Source: Psococerastis gibbosa (Eukaryota; Arthropoda; Insecta; Psocodea; Psocidae). From it: 64,000 nucleotides of DNA. Location of the stretch: NCBI GenBank assembly GCA_963971405.1, contig OZ020485.1:4898001-4962000 (forward strand). Direction: 5' to 3'. A model generated the notes under the pieces. That model made no database searches and was not told the origin of the DNA. It saw only the letters and a program-made list of their open reading frames with translations. The position numbers and the translations under genes were made by a program. Below, one piece after another: positions 10,311 through 20,991 of this stretch (its first letter is position 1; every line of letters starts with the position of its first letter).

Positions 10311-12080
10311 CTCAATTCAAATCTATTAGCCAATTGCACTTTATCCTCCTGTAATTTTCTAGAAACTTTTCAAAATTTATTATTATTACTTAAGTTATGT
10401 TAAACATCACAAATTTCAATCACACAAACCTTTCATAGGTTTTGATTGAGGTGCCCACGGAGGAATTTATAGTGAAATCGTATGCACATATGCCTACTAT
10501 AGAATTAAAACACGCAGTTTGTCATTGTTATAATTCTCAATGCTGAGCATACCCTATTGTGTGTTCTAAGAAAATTTGGATGGCCTCCTTGTTTGTGGTT
10601 GAAACCTCTTCAACTGTGAAGGGAGAGAATGTGCTCAGGGGGTGCGGAGGCGGGAGGGTTAAGACAGATGTATTGTGTAAGACAGGAACTTGCCATAAAT
10701 TCCTCGGAACGCGAGATTTCCTTCTCCGTGAAGTTGATCCTAGAATTTCTTGAGATTTCAGCTATGTGGAAAAAATTAGAACCAAGACTTGAAGCTGACG
10801 ATATATTAAGGGGCACCTCAAGCATTAGTAGTACATTCTTGAGAGATCTGTCTAGACAATGCAGAATCTTTAAAACATTCCAAAACAGGAAACGTCGTGA
10901 TTGTGCAAAAAAGTAAATTGCTTTGGCAGCTGAATGAAGAGACCCTCATAAACCAAGCGAACATCTCTCTATCCTCCTTTCAAAAATTTCAGGAAACTCC
11001 AGAAATTTATGTTGCAAAAAATGAAGCGCCTAGGTGCCAAGGGTTGCAAGTGACCAAATTAAACATTCAAGGTAATTGAGGTTTAAGTAACTGAATTGAA
11101 AATGTATAAGTATATCCCTTTCCATGAATTCTAGCATTGTCAAAATGGCAGATCTCGATGTTATTCTTGGTTTATAGGATAAAGAGCAGCATGATGCACT
11201 GAACTCCAAAACGCAAAAAATGTCACTTATACTCCTTCGCTTCTAGGCGAAAGTCAATATCATGTCATGTCAATAGTGTTTGAACAATTATTGGGAAATT
11301 AGCCACAACCACATTTTCAACGGTAGTTTCCACACTGTAGAACTTACAATACATAGGCCCTATGTTATTATTATTGTTGTATATGAATGGTATAATGTAG
11401 AATTCTATGGGTTCCTTCCACTGTGCTCTCAATGATGGTGTGTACCTGATTTTTGTGTCTGGATAAAATGACATGCCCATTTTCTTATACTAACGTAGAA
11501 ATAGCAAAGCAAAAAACAGTAACTTAATTTATGGTAAACAAATTACTCGTTGTACTCATACATTTGTAAAATTGTGAACTAAACATTGATGCGGTTATTT
11601 AAAAATATTTAAAAAAATAATATAAAAAATATTTTGCAAAATTATTGATGATGCCATGATTCCATTGCACACCTATCATCTTAGAGATTATTTAACTTCC
11701 TTAAAATTTTGAAACGTTGAATTTTCAAAGATTTACGAGCAATTTTAAGTTACTCCTGAAACCAAACGATATTTGCATAACATCCAAAAACACTGAAAGG
11801 AAATTAAATGTAACGTCTCCAAAAGTAAAGGGGGAATCCGATTTAATTTAAACTAAACGGCTTTAATGGCGTAAATCACGATATGCACCCCTCCCCACCC
11901 TCCCATTTCTTGCTTCAGCCAATACATTCATTTAAATTTCATACCAACTAATTGTCTCTCTGATTTTTCGCCGAGGGGGAATATAATACTGCTGATGATG
12001 TTCCAAACGAAACGGAACGAGTCATTTATTGCTTTGAAAATGGCTTTGTTCCCATGACAAAGCAGCTTGTATCATTCGGT
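10311..12080. other. No gene recognised
   Basis: Several short ORFs (10559-10753, 10629-10916, 10897-11079) overlap in different frames without recognisable motifs or splice context. The remainder is AT-rich. I see no repeat shared with the rest of the window here. Confidence 0.4.
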
Positions 12081-12192
12081 TTCGCAAGTTATATATTTAA
12101 CGATGGATATCGTAAAAAAAAAAATACATGTGGGATATTCACTATTGAGGTAAATTGCTGGGCAAATATAGATGGAGCCCCTTTGATTTCAT

Positions 12193-12315
12193 CAAGGCCG
12201 TAGCCATGGCCCCCCGCTCCCAAATGAAATGGCTTAGCACTAGATAGAATCGGATTTTGGGATGAACAATAAAAACTACTAGGCCTATGTAATAGACAAT
12301 GAAATTTCTGAAATC
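12193..12315. mobile_element. CAAGGCCGTAGC element, one end only
   Basis: One terminus, CAAGGCCGTAGCCATGG, is followed by a body (CAAATGAAATGGCTTAG, AGAATCGGATTTTGGGA) that is the reverse complement of the bodies at 15920-15990 and 18800-18870. The second terminus is missing. Truncated non-autonomous element. Confidence 0.6.
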
Positions 12316-12543
12316 CTACCGTATTGCAAAATTTCAATTCTAGGACATTTATATACTACTGTACTTTATAATATATTGTATGTTTACTTATAATATACTA
12401 CATCCATTATCTATATACTTTCTAATTTTTTTCTTCTCTAACTAATTATATTTTTTATTGAAGGACATTAGGCTATGGGAAAACGGCACGTCTTTATGGA
12501 GACAACGGGACTGAAACCAGGAGTGTCCTAGCAGTGTAAAATT

Positions 12544-12715
12544 TAAAAAAAGGTTAATCGCATACAAACAATTTAATGAATGTATCCGATTGACCTCTTC
12601 AGTCACCTCTGTAGGAGTTGAGTTACGTCACGTCTCCGATCGCATGATACGTGTGGAGACACGCATAAGTACAAGTACGTTACCATCTTGCCATCGAAGT
12701 AGTAGGGACAATTCT
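12544..12715 (-). mobile_element. SINE-B copy
   Basis: Read on the minus strand: GTACTTGTACTTATGCGTGT, then GATCGGAGACGTGACGTAAC, GAGGTGACTGAAGAGGTCAA, CGGATACATTCATTAAATTG and GCGATTAACC then T-rich. It matches 54215-54395. Confidence 0.75.
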
Positions 12716-12823
12716 TCGTGATTCAGACTATAATTTGGGATGAGAGCCGTGAGGGCAGTAAATATCCCTTTCGGCTATGGCCGAACAGGTGTAGGGAGAT
12801 TCCGCAGACCCTGCTTTTCCTCT

Positions 12824-13169
12824 ACGCTACCCAGAGGCGTAAAGTTTTAGAATGATGGCGGGGGCAAAACTAAGTAGACCTTATGACGTCATCAGGCAAG
12901 ATTGAAGAAAAAATTGATAATATAATAGAAAAATTGTAGAGTTTTACGCATTTTTTAATAGTTGTAAAGTATAGCTGTAGATTTTACAAAGCTAAAAAAA
13001 GAATGCTTATAAATATTCATATTGCTGCAAAGGGGACTATGAAGTAAGAACCACGTCTTACAATGTTCGAAGCTGGGGGGAGGGGGGTAAAGCCAAAAGG
13101 AGCTGGGGGGGGAGGCAAGTTGGACCGTGCCCCCCCCCCCCCGCCCAACTTTACGCCCCTGACGCTATG
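12824..13169. mobile_element. hAT-like element (CAGAGGCGTAAAG)
   Basis: The element is 12832-13161 (330 bp). It starts CAGAGGCGTAAAGTTTTAG and ends CAACTTTACGCCCCTG, with inverted ends. Flanks ACGCTACC and ACGCTATG agree at 6 of 8 bases. Inside are G runs and a 14-base C run near the right end. The frames crossing it on both strands are proline/glycine-rich artefacts of these runs. Confidence 0.75.
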
Positions 13170-13576
13170 TGTAATAGAAAATAAACAAAACTTCATTATT
13201 TTCCCGATCACAACATCAACACACAAAACAAACTATTCTAACTGTTCCAAACTATGACGACTATGAACTTTTACTGATTAAATTATTTTTACTTTGGCTG
13301 GACGTCATCTTGAACTCGTTAATTTGTCGTAAAAAGTGTAGGTTACCATTATCGTAGATAGTAATACGATCTTTCAGTCAGATTTTAATTCATTCCTCTG
13401 CGACAAATATTGGCTGAGATATGAATTATGTATGTTTTCAATCGGCCGCCATCTTATAACTAAATAGCGGATCTAGCTGGTTAACAAACTCGATCAAGGC
13501 ATTTGTATGATCAATTTTTGTGCCAAGTTTCATCCAAATCGGATAATATTTACGGAAGTTAGAGTGTTTCCTAAAA

Positions 13577-14284
13577 TCGATATATATATATATATATATA
13601 TGCCATGTGGGAATATATGGCAATGAAAAAGCTGATGCAAAAGCCAAGGAAGGAGCGGAAATGGACCAACCAAACGTGCCACTAACCCTGAACCGAGCCA
13701 AAAGCCAAATAAATGCAGCAATCTGCAGTGCCACGAAGAACACCCTCAAGACCCTAAGCACTGGCAAAAAAGTGGGAGAATCTTGCTACAGTGGGACCCA
13801 TCTGTAGGAACCTTGAGAGAGCTGAAGCTGTTGCTAGATTCCGCCTCAATACCGGCCATGACTACTTTCAGGCCCACCTACAAGAAAGGAGCCTCCACGA
13901 AGATCGGTTTTATAAACGTGGACAAAACACCGATCGGGCGCACCCCGGGCAACGTTAAGTGGTAACATCTAGCGGCTAATCCTTTCACCACCGAGACGAG
14001 ACCTTCCTCTTCTTTTGTGAATGCACCGACGATGGCGTCGGTTTGGCTGAGACCAGAAACAAGGAGTCTCTACCCCGGACACGAAAAAGTAAGTAAGTAG
14101 GCCCACCTACACCGCATTGCCCTTGCCGCCGATGACACATGTCCACTATGTCACGGTGGAAGAATGGACGAAGACCACCTGAGGGACTGCACGGCTCTCA
14201 CCTACCCGAACGATGACTTGGTGAACCGCTATTGGGAAGCTCGACGACGAATGGTTGAACTACCACGTTCGGGCGTTGGATAAA
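13577..14284 (+). pseudogene. Non-LTR retrotransposon RNase H and C-terminal region, broken
   Basis: From 13601 the frame reads CHVGIYGNEKADAKAKEGAE, the C-terminal signature of retroelement RNase H (H-V-G-I-x-G-N-E-x-A-D). A 1-base shift in the A run at about 13765 moves the frame to ENLATVGP...RFRLNTGHDYFQAHL. This is then interrupted by an insertion (13883-14098) and resumes as HRIALAADDTCPLCHGGRMD...HLRDC, a C..C...H...C zinc-knuckle-like end, with a stop at 14282-14284. Upstream is only an (AT)n tract, so the RT part is lost. The tail resembles that at 52508-52723 (CPLCNSVRMDGLHLQDC). Confidence 0.8.
13870..14111 (+). mobile_element. Retroposon fragment inserted in the RNase H remnant
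   Basis: A perfect 13-bp direct repeat, AGGCCCACCTACA, lies at 13870-13882 and 14099-14111. Removing the insert and one repeat restores the host frame (FQAHL-HRIAL). The insert (about 216 bp) ends GGACACGAAAAAGTAAGTAAGT, a tail like GGACACGTTAAGTAAGTAAG at 34028-34047 and the inverted CTTACTTACTTACTTCGCGT at 58611. A long target duplication plus a short repeated tail fits a 5'-truncated non-LTR element. No identifiable domain remains. Confidence 0.8.
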
Positions 14285-14731
14285 GTAATATATATAATAT
14301 TTTGAACGGAGGGTGGTTTTAGGCTCAGGGGGTCATGAAATGAAAAGTTGTAAAGAAATTTTCCGAAAGTCGAACATTGGTCGCCATCTCAATAGGTAGA
14401 TGAATCTCCCTAAAATTGTGTTATTATGTGTGGGGACCGTACATTGTATGGCACTTATCAACGAAAGATTTTGTAAAATAATAATGCACCTATAGCAATG
14501 TACCCAAAGCTGAATGCTGAAAGTAAGCGTCTCCACACATTTTGCAAAGTCACAAGTGACTCTCAGCACTTCTCATAAATTCCCTTCAGCAGTAACTGAG
14601 AGCAATTCAAGTTTTTTCCTCCACTCTGTACAATACAATGCTTCCTTGACAAATTAGGTGGAATTTTTGTCTTTTTTAGGAACGACTGAGCAAATGAGCT
14701 TACACTCACATATCATGCTAATTCTTTGTAG

Positions 14732-14862
14732 TAAATTAAATAAATGAATACGTTTTGTTTCTAAGCCAACCTAGCGAAGTTCGAGCTATAAAACTCTCTG
14801 TTACACTCAACTAGGAAAGTCCCGGACTGCCTGATTTACATGTCCTCCGTAGCAAGTGTTAG
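14732..14862 (-). mobile_element. SINE-A copy, 5'-truncated
   Basis: The minus-strand copy keeps the tail (AATAAATGAATACG, AAGCCAACCTAGCGAAGTT on the plus strand) and the GGAAAGTCCCGGACTGCCTG block, but ends before the tRNA-like head. Confidence 0.75.
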
Positions 14863-15250
14863 GTGTAAGTCAGTACCCGTATTCTAGATAACCTGGACTT
14901 TAACATTACACATCGCCCATCGGCTATAATAGTTTATATAGTAGCACATAGTGAAAATTAAGGCACATCAGCTATCCTACTAATTTAGGCAAGTCTAAAT
15001 TATTTATTTATTTTTATACATACAGTATATAGGTAACAAATATCCTTGCTGTAAAAACCATAAAATAATGAAATAATGTACTTTGAGCAACATTGCTCCT
15101 TTTTAGGAAGACTAGTGGATCTACACATTCTGGAGGATGGGGAGAAAAATTCTATGTAGTCAGGAGGTTCTATGATAGAGTGAAGACTTAAGCATAGTAA
15201 ACTCACTTCAATTAAATGTATTGTAATGTATGGATTACAATAGAAACTAT

Positions 15251-15391
15251 TAAGGCGGTGATTCCACCAACGTCAATAGTGATATTAAATGTTTTTTGAC
15301 GTAGTAGCAGACATTTTTAGACAGTCTTTAGACTTTAGACATTTTTAGACAGTCTTTAGACTGTCTAAAAATGTCTGCTATCCCCGCCTAA
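15251..15391. mobile_element. Foldback MITE, right arm shortened
   Basis: The left end is TAAGGCGGTGATTCCACC and the right end CCCCGCCTAAG. The arms share GTAGCAGACATTTTTAGAC, and the centre holds a local duplication of ATTTTTAGACAGTCTTTAGA. The part of the right arm that would pair with GATTCCACCAACGTCAATA has been lost. Same family as 3637 and 23739. Confidence 0.7.
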
Positions 15392-15833
15392 GCTATTCAA
15401 AGGCCACTTTGCATTCTGTGTGGATGCTACACCGCGTACTCATTGAATATATCCCCCGCCGACTCTTCGATATCTCTATGAAGGTATAGCGACGATAGAC
15501 CGTACAAACGCTCAGCGCCCATGGTAGCCCGATACGTGGCTGCAGTAAGATGCGTGAAAATGTCGTTGCAAAAAATTGCAAGTGCGTTTTATATAATATA
15601 TATATAGTGAGAGTTAGGTTATAAAGTTACTACTATAGTACTAAGTTATAGAAGGGGGAGGGGCTATATAACTTCAATTTTCAGCCGGAATTCAATTGGT
15701 AGGTGGCCAAGAGTTGTAGTTAGTCACAACTACAATAGGTTTCAACAATTATCAGATATTTTTCTGTATTTATCCATATTTTCTAAATTTTCAGAGAAGA
15801 AAGTTCCAGAATTGTTTTCTTTTCAAGGAGAAG

Positions 15834-16140
15834 GTTAATTGTACACAAACAAACAAGGAATGTATCCGATCAAGGCAGTAGCCTGGATTTTTTTTTTGGG
15901 GGGGGGGTTGATATAAATTTCATTGGATATTACGTAGTAGTTTTTATTTTTCCTCTCAAAATCCGATTCTATCTATTATCAAGCCATTTCATTTCGGGGG
16001 GGGGGGGGGGGGGGGTTTCAACCCCCCATGAACCCCCCTTCGCTACGGCCAATTGACCTCTCCAATCGCCTCTGTAGATTAGCACCGGTGTTGATTAAAG
16101 ACACGCCTTCAATTGCATGGCGATATCATACGTACTTGTG
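15834..16140 (-). mobile_element. SINE-B copy interrupted by a CAAGG-type element
   Basis: Plus-strand order: AAGGTTAATTGTACACAAAC, AGGAATGTATCCGAT, then an insert (about 15884-16048, starting CAAGGCAGTAGCC and ending CTTCGCTACGGCC, with G runs), then ATTGACCTCTCCAATCGCCT to ATACGTACTTGTG. The uninterrupted copy at 12544 reads TATCCGATTGACCTC across the site. The insert's right junction seems to have lost a few bases, so a clean duplication is not visible. Confidence 0.7.
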
Positions 16141-16175
16141 TTATCCCTCAAATTTGACCTAAACATTATTATAAA

Positions 16176-16396
16176 GAAATAAATAAATAACGACTTTTTT
16201 GTTGTATTACTAAGCCAAGCGAAATTTGGGCTATAAACTACTCTCTTAAAGTCAACTGGAAAAGTCCAGGACCTCCTGCTTTACATACCCTCCGAAGCAT
16301 GGCCAGAAAATGTAACTAGTGTAGGACTCGAACAGTCGAACCAAACACCTTTCGGGTGAAAGTGCGAGCCCGTTCCACTACTCTACATGGCCTGAC
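16176..16396 (-). mobile_element. SINE-A copy, near full length
   Basis: The plus strand shows the reversed tail (AAATAAATAAATAACG), CTCCGAAGCATGGCCAGAAA, GACTCGAACAGTCGAACC and the reversed A box (CCGTTCCACTACTCTACATG). The B-box region carries a small duplication (ACTCGAACAGTCGAACC). Confidence 0.8.
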
Positions 16397-16960
16397 TAAA
16401 AATCATTATATTATTTTGTGAATGATCTGACAATATGCGCAAACTAAGGCCTATTGTCGACCTGTCAGTATCAAACAAAATATATGAAGAAATATACCGA
16501 CGGGCAATGGCGGAAACCCACGTGATAAATCAAATATCTTTTTTATCAAACTGTCACGGCCCCATATGACGGTCCGCAAAAACACAAGCAATAAAGATGG
16601 GGAGGAAACAAACCACCGGATCCGTGGGCTTCCGCCCCCAAATTACAATTTCAACTCTGCGCATAAATCACCCCACCAACCAATCGCACCGCTTAAAACT
16701 GCCAAAAAATTCAAAAGTCACGTGATTGATGTCAATAACAATGGGAGCAATGTTTTCGCATTCCTTTACTTTAATTTAAATTTTTAACTCGGGTTGAATA
16801 CGGCATTTCAATTAATTGTCTTTAATTGTAATTTTAGATAGCATAGATAGATAGATAGAAAATTCGTATATTTGGTGGACATAAAATTACAAGCTCTGCC
16901 CTTCAGTCTGGGGGGATGGCAGGGGGGGGGGCATAAGTTGTGTATGTAGGTCTTCCTCTC
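16397..16960. other. No gene recognised
   Basis: An ORF at 16566-16787 has no recognised motif. A short (ATAG)n run lies at 16846-16858. The G-rich stretch near 16910-16935 may be a MITE end. Confidence 0.35.
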
Positions 16961-16964
16961 TTCT

Positions 16965-17273
16965 TCAAGTTACAGCCGGATGATGGCCGGTTGGCAGCAA
17001 CATATTGCAGCGATCTCTCCAATCTCCGCGATTTTGACATGTCCTCTTCAGCTCCACATAGGACGTTATCCCCAAATCATGTTTAACTTGTTGGAAATAT
17101 TCGTCTCGTGGCCGTCCCCGTCGACTTACGCCTTCCGTGGTCCCCTCAGTGACGCAGCTGACTATGTTATCATGCCAAAGCAGGTGTCCGAGCCAGCGTG
17201 CCCTCCTAGTGGAAAAGTATGTGTGTATGCAGCCTGTCCTCCCACTCTCCCGAGAAATAATTTTTGGAGACAT
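16965..17273 (-). pseudogene. Non-LTR reverse transcriptase C-terminal tail
   Basis: A 102-codon frame without stops. It includes RRARWLGHLLWHDNIVS, then EGVSRRGRPRDEYFQQVKHD, then SYVELKRTCQNRGDWRD and the end LLPTGHHPAVT followed by stop. The order R.R..GH..R, GRPR...., Y.E.K......WR is the standard C-terminal block after the thumb of jockey/RTE-like non-LTR polyproteins. A second copy of the same tail lies at 42455-42630 (minus). It is 5'-truncated, with a (GAA)-like tail at its 3' side. Confidence 0.8.
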
Positions 17274-17283
17274 ATTTTTACTA

Positions 17284-17356
17284 TCTTATAAATTTACTCA
17301 TTTAGGGGGGGGGGTCATGACCCCGGTGACCTCCCCCGTGGATCTGCCATTGGGAT
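17284..17356. mobile_element. Partial hAT-like element end
   Basis: ATAAATTTACTCATTTAGGG, the G run, GTCATGACCCC and the end GTGGATCTGCCATTG are the reverse complement of the left part of the element at 43983-44169. Only this end is present, next to the RT tail. Confidence 0.6.
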
Positions 17357-17359
17357 AGT

Positions 17360-18165
17360 TTCGCTTAATATTAAGCTGAATTTGCTTTACTATGACAACA
17401 AGCCCATGTAAAATTACCGAATTGAAAACCAAGCCCCAGGAGGTAGGAGGGTCAGAGGAATTATGCTCCACGGAGCATATTTGAAAACGAAGGTGCGAAA
17501 TTTATTATGAGAACATTGCAAAAAGATAAAACCTTTTTCTATAATTCTCTGGCTTTGGATGGCATAGTTGGTAACTTGCTTGTATCTATTGTACCTAGTG
17601 TGAGTCTACCATAGACATAGTAAAACTATAGACTCATCGTAAACATTCGGGTTGAAGCCGCTTGACTTCGGCTATTTCCGTAGTATAGGACCAGATTGAG
17701 CCTTTTGCCATTTGATACCATGTTAACATTTTATTTTTTATTTGACTATTTAAAGATTATTTAGAACGGAAAATCATGCCAGCTAACCAGCAATATTTTT
17801 ATGCAGAACTTGGTGTACTTTTAATTTACATTTTAAACAATATTTTAAGCAAAGTTTTCCCTACTTTTAGATAAAAATAATTTTTTTTAATGCAGACCTT
17901 TCAGTACTTTTAATTTAAATTTTAACCAATATATATAATAAATGTAAATAATAAATATAATTATATATGAAACAACAAAGAAAACTATAAAGAAAACATA
18001 TAATAAAACTATTAAATTTGAATTTCCCACCAAAATGCACCTATGAGGGGGCGTGGTCGTGGCTTCAGTCCTCCAGCACAGCCGAAATACAACATGGTGG
18101 CTCCATAGTTTTATTAGCTCCATGGAGTCTACACACCTGACACCACGCAATTGGAGACAAATCAT
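17360..18165. other. AT-rich, no gene recognised
   Basis: 17564-17660 is weakly similar to the SINE-B head (GGTAACTTGCTTGTATC...GTGTGAGTCTACC). Around 17760-17900 a short motif (TAATTTAAATTTTAA, GCAGAACTT/GCAGACCTT) is repeated in tandem with divergence. The remainder is low complexity. Confidence 0.35.
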
Positions 18166-18169
18166 AACT

Positions 18170-18262
18170 CAAAATAAATAAATATTGACTTTCTGCTCTA
18201 TTACTAAGCCAACCTAGCGGAGTTAGGGCTATAAAGTCATCCCTTACACTCAAATAACAAGA
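18170..18262 (-). mobile_element. SINE-A copy, 3' half
   Basis: AAATAAATAAATATTGAC, then AAGCCAACCTAGCGGAGTTA and CCCTTACACTCAA on the plus strand are the reversed SINE-A tail. The head is missing. Confidence 0.7.
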
Positions 18263-18274
18263 CCCCTTATTCGA

Positions 18275-18465
18275 CGCCTACTTTCAGCATTTCTGCTTTA
18301 ATCAACCCTGTCTGAATGGCGGGGGGAGTGAGTATCTGTCTACTCGTATTAACCTCGGGGAGAAGGGGAGTTCACTGACAGGGTGGACCTCCTGACTATA
18401 GTGGATTCCGAACGTTTGGGGAACATAGTAAAGTCACACAATTTTCCCAGGGCTCATGCCAGCGT
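18275..18465 (-). repeat. SINE-C-related repeat, reverse copy
   Basis: CTTTCAGCATTTCTGCTTTA, GGAGTGAGTATCTG, CAGGGTGGACCTCCTGAC and AGTGGATTCCGAACGTTTGG run in the reverse order of 52130-52405. Old, with substitutions. Confidence 0.65.
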
Positions 18466-18469
18466 TGTT

Positions 18470-18915
18470 TCAGAAATTTCATTGGATATGACATTGTAAT
18501 GGTTTCACCCTAATCCGCCCCTGCCTGGGCTGGGGTATTCAATAGGTTTCTCACCCAACCCCAGTCCTCAGGCTCTTCAGTATCCCTCCAATACGCGGCG
18601 GTGATACATCACTCGGATGGATAATAGTGCTTTATACAAATATACAGTGCACACACACACACACCTTACACTTACACATTACACATGGTCAACTGTCGAG
18701 ACGCCGCGGACCAAATAAGGTAGGTTCATCTCAATATTACTTTCATATACAGTCCACTAATTAAACCTATCGAAGGTGTGTGGTACCACCACAGACATCG
18801 TAGTTTTTATTTTTTCTCCCAAAATCCGATTCTATCTAGTGTCAAGCCATTCCATTTCGGATGGGGGGGGGGGGGGTGTTGAATTCCCTGGCTACGGCTT
18901 TGATTAGGCGAGCTT
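18470..18915. mobile_element. CAAGG-type element split by a nested insertion
   Basis: The body pieces TTTCATTGGATATGACAT (ends 18496) and CGTAGTTTTTATTTTTTCTC (from about 18800) are contiguous in the copy at 15921-15950. Between them sits about 290 bp flanked by GACATTGTA and GACATCGTA (8/9), a probable target duplication. The insert has an (AC)n run at 18648-18663. The outer element ends GGCTACGGCTTTGAT near 18902. Confidence 0.6.
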
Positions 18916-19024
18916 TAGCCTCGAAAGGTGCTACTCTACCAGCTAACTGTGAACCTGAGAACTAAATTTAAGGTTTTTCGTGGACTACCAGTGCAACAGG
19001 TCATATTGTACAGTGAATAGAAAT

Positions 19025-19232
19025 ACAAAGACTTTCACAGCCGTATTCAAATGATGAGACCGTAGAATCCACGCTAGTACACCGTGCTCAATCTAAAAGC
19101 GTTTCGTCAACATCTGCAGTCGACATCTTCATCACCCCTTAGATTGTATCTCTGAAGTTTGAGCGAAACGTTTGGAAGTATATGCTTTCAGATCGACCAC
19201 AGCCCATCAGCGCCGATTTTACTGTTTAATAT
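19025..19232. repeat. Decayed palindromic element (59-kb family)
   Basis: AAGACTTTCACAGCC, CGTCAACATCTGCAGTCGAC, GCGAAACGTTTGGAAGTAT and TCGACCACAGCCCATCAGC match blocks of 58741-59162 in the same order, but the central arm is gone. It lies just downstream of the dpr stop codon. Confidence 0.6.
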
Positions 19233-19281
19233 TGTGTAGTGACACTCACCAATGTTGCTGAACAATGTAGGTATGTTGAGG

Positions 19282-19385
19282 TCACCTGGTGACCAGAACT
19301 ACTGCAGCAACTAGCAACAGGAACCATGCGACCGGGCACGCACAGGCACAGGCTCCGTTGCCATGGACAGCGGCGGGCAGTTCAC
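19282..19385 (-). CDS. Dpr family cell-surface Ig protein, last coding exon
   Basis: The final coding exon of the minus-strand dpr gene is 104 nt, entered after an acceptor TTTTTTAG. With the single base carried from exon 24278-24142 it reads NGELPAAVHGNG, a short Cys/Ala stretch, AWFLLLVAAVVLVTR and a TGA stop at 19284-19282. Known: Dpr proteins have two Ig domains, then a short linker beginning NGE.PAA..H and a hydrophobic C-terminus; several are GPI-anchored neuronal surface receptors that bind DIP partners. Seen: small residues (GNGA) followed by about 13 hydrophobic residues and almost no cytosolic tail, which suits GPI processing. Inferred: GPI anchoring. The paralogue number cannot be assigned. 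No clear polyadenylation site was picked out. Confidence 0.85.
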
Positions 19386-19389
19386 CTAA

Positions 19390-20640
19390 AAAACAAAATT
19401 AAACTTTATAGGCTTAATACACACGGACAATGCTCGCAGTCGCCGACGTCTTTTCCATTGTATAAGGCTTGAGGAATGATTGGTTCAAACCCATAGAGTC
19501 TACTTCGGAAGGTTTCTATGACTGCCAGTCTGCGAGGATCATCCGTGTGTACCGGGCCTTAGTATAACACAGTGCCGTGTTAATGTTTCCCACAAATTTT
19601 GTAGGCCCATGTATTACACTTTCCAATTGTTCTTAGGTCCATAAAATTGATTGGATCAAATACTGTAGAAATATTCGAGTGTGCTGGATCTCTGACTATT
19701 AGTAGCTTAGTTACAGTAGGTACTAAACGAACTTCAAAATTCTATGTGCAATATTTACTGGGGTTAACCTATTCAAGCAAAAATTCGTCACTAGACTAAT
19801 TCGAACCAATTTTAACTCCAAGTCCTTGGAGCGGTACAGCATCTTATAAATAAATTGCCCCAAGCGTTAAGTCCTCCTCTCTTAGGTATCACTAGTCAAA
19901 GTAAGCAGAACACGAGCCTCAAATAATTATTTAAACATAAGATCAAGTTTCCCATTTGGATTTAAATCTGTAATCTGTTCGGGATCTGGTTGGTATAGGG
20001 GCTGAGGGATGAGGAACGGGGGTGGAGGGGGGAGGGGGGGGGGGGGTGACACGACCTCCGATTTCGAGACAGATAATGGACCCTCCAACTATACTTAATC
20101 ATCCTAATCCTGGGAAAGTGTGTTTCCAAGTAGGGGCCGAGCAAGTTGCTTAAGATTACATCGGAAAGGACAAACTCAGTGACCCGCCCCGCCTCCCGTG
20201 CCCGCCACTACCGTAAATAAGGGCTACTTTGGTAATGGATTTATCTTGAAATCGTGCGACTCCCGCACTTAACGCTATTTACTAACTACCGTACCCAGCG
20301 GTTTATAAGTTCGCTATCTGGTGGTTTTTATTTATTTATTATTTACTTATTATTATTATTATTTTATACATCTGTCAATTCGATACCTCTTCCAGTTGTA
20401 CAGCCCTTGATGGGCTTTGGCCTACTTGTCAACACCCCCCCCCCCCCCCCCTATCATCTCGGTTTTGTATGACGCTCCACCATCGACGAACTCCCAACTC
20501 GCGAAGGTCGGATTCTAATAGTCTACTCACACATACACAATACAATATAAAATATCTTGCAGGTTAACAATAATAATACAATATACTAGTTTGTTGTCTG
20601 TCCTTAGTCATGAGCCATCGCCAAGAGGAGCGAATGCTCT
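19390..20640. other. dpr intron 3, proximal part
   Basis: No exon. It contains poly-G (20034-20046), poly-C (20436-20450) and (ATT)n tracts. Sequences near 19430-19560 (ACACACGGACAATGCTCGCA ... GATCATCCGTGTGTACC) form an imperfect inverted pair, perhaps another foldback remnant. Confidence 0.4.
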
Positions 20641-20649
20641 TGTATTAGG

Positions 20650-20925
20650 CCTATGGCCGTGCCCAGGGGGTGGACCGGCGGTCCAAGGGGTCTGGTGGAC
20701 CCCCTACAAAATAAAAAAAAAATTTAAATTTAATTTTATATCTTAGTGAGGCAATTTATCATTTTATATAATATTTTGAAGAATTGGAATAAACTTATTT
20801 GAATTTGAATTGAATTTTAACACTGGATAGAATGGTTTTTCATTAATAAAATAGGTAAAATCATTTTGGAGCCCCAAAACTAAAATCAAGGCACGACCTT
20901 GATGGGGCCTAAGACGTAACACAAC
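20650..20925. repeat. Possible small transposon
   Basis: GGCCGTGCCCAGGGGGTGGAC at the left and AAGGCACGACC at the right are loosely inverted around an AT-rich body. No target duplication was convincing. Confidence 0.3.
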
Positions 20926-20956
20926 TGACAGCCTAAGCTAACAAATTGGGTATGAA

Positions 20957-20962
<6 letters not shown>

Positions 20963-20991
<29 letters not shown>
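20963..20991. repeat. (AT)n microsatellite
   Basis: About 29 bases of uninterrupted AT dinucleotides inside dpr intron 3. Confidence 0.9.

Noticed and set aside
16980..17291. Plus-strand 103-codon ORF
   Set aside because: Antisense shadow of the RT tail at 16965-17273.
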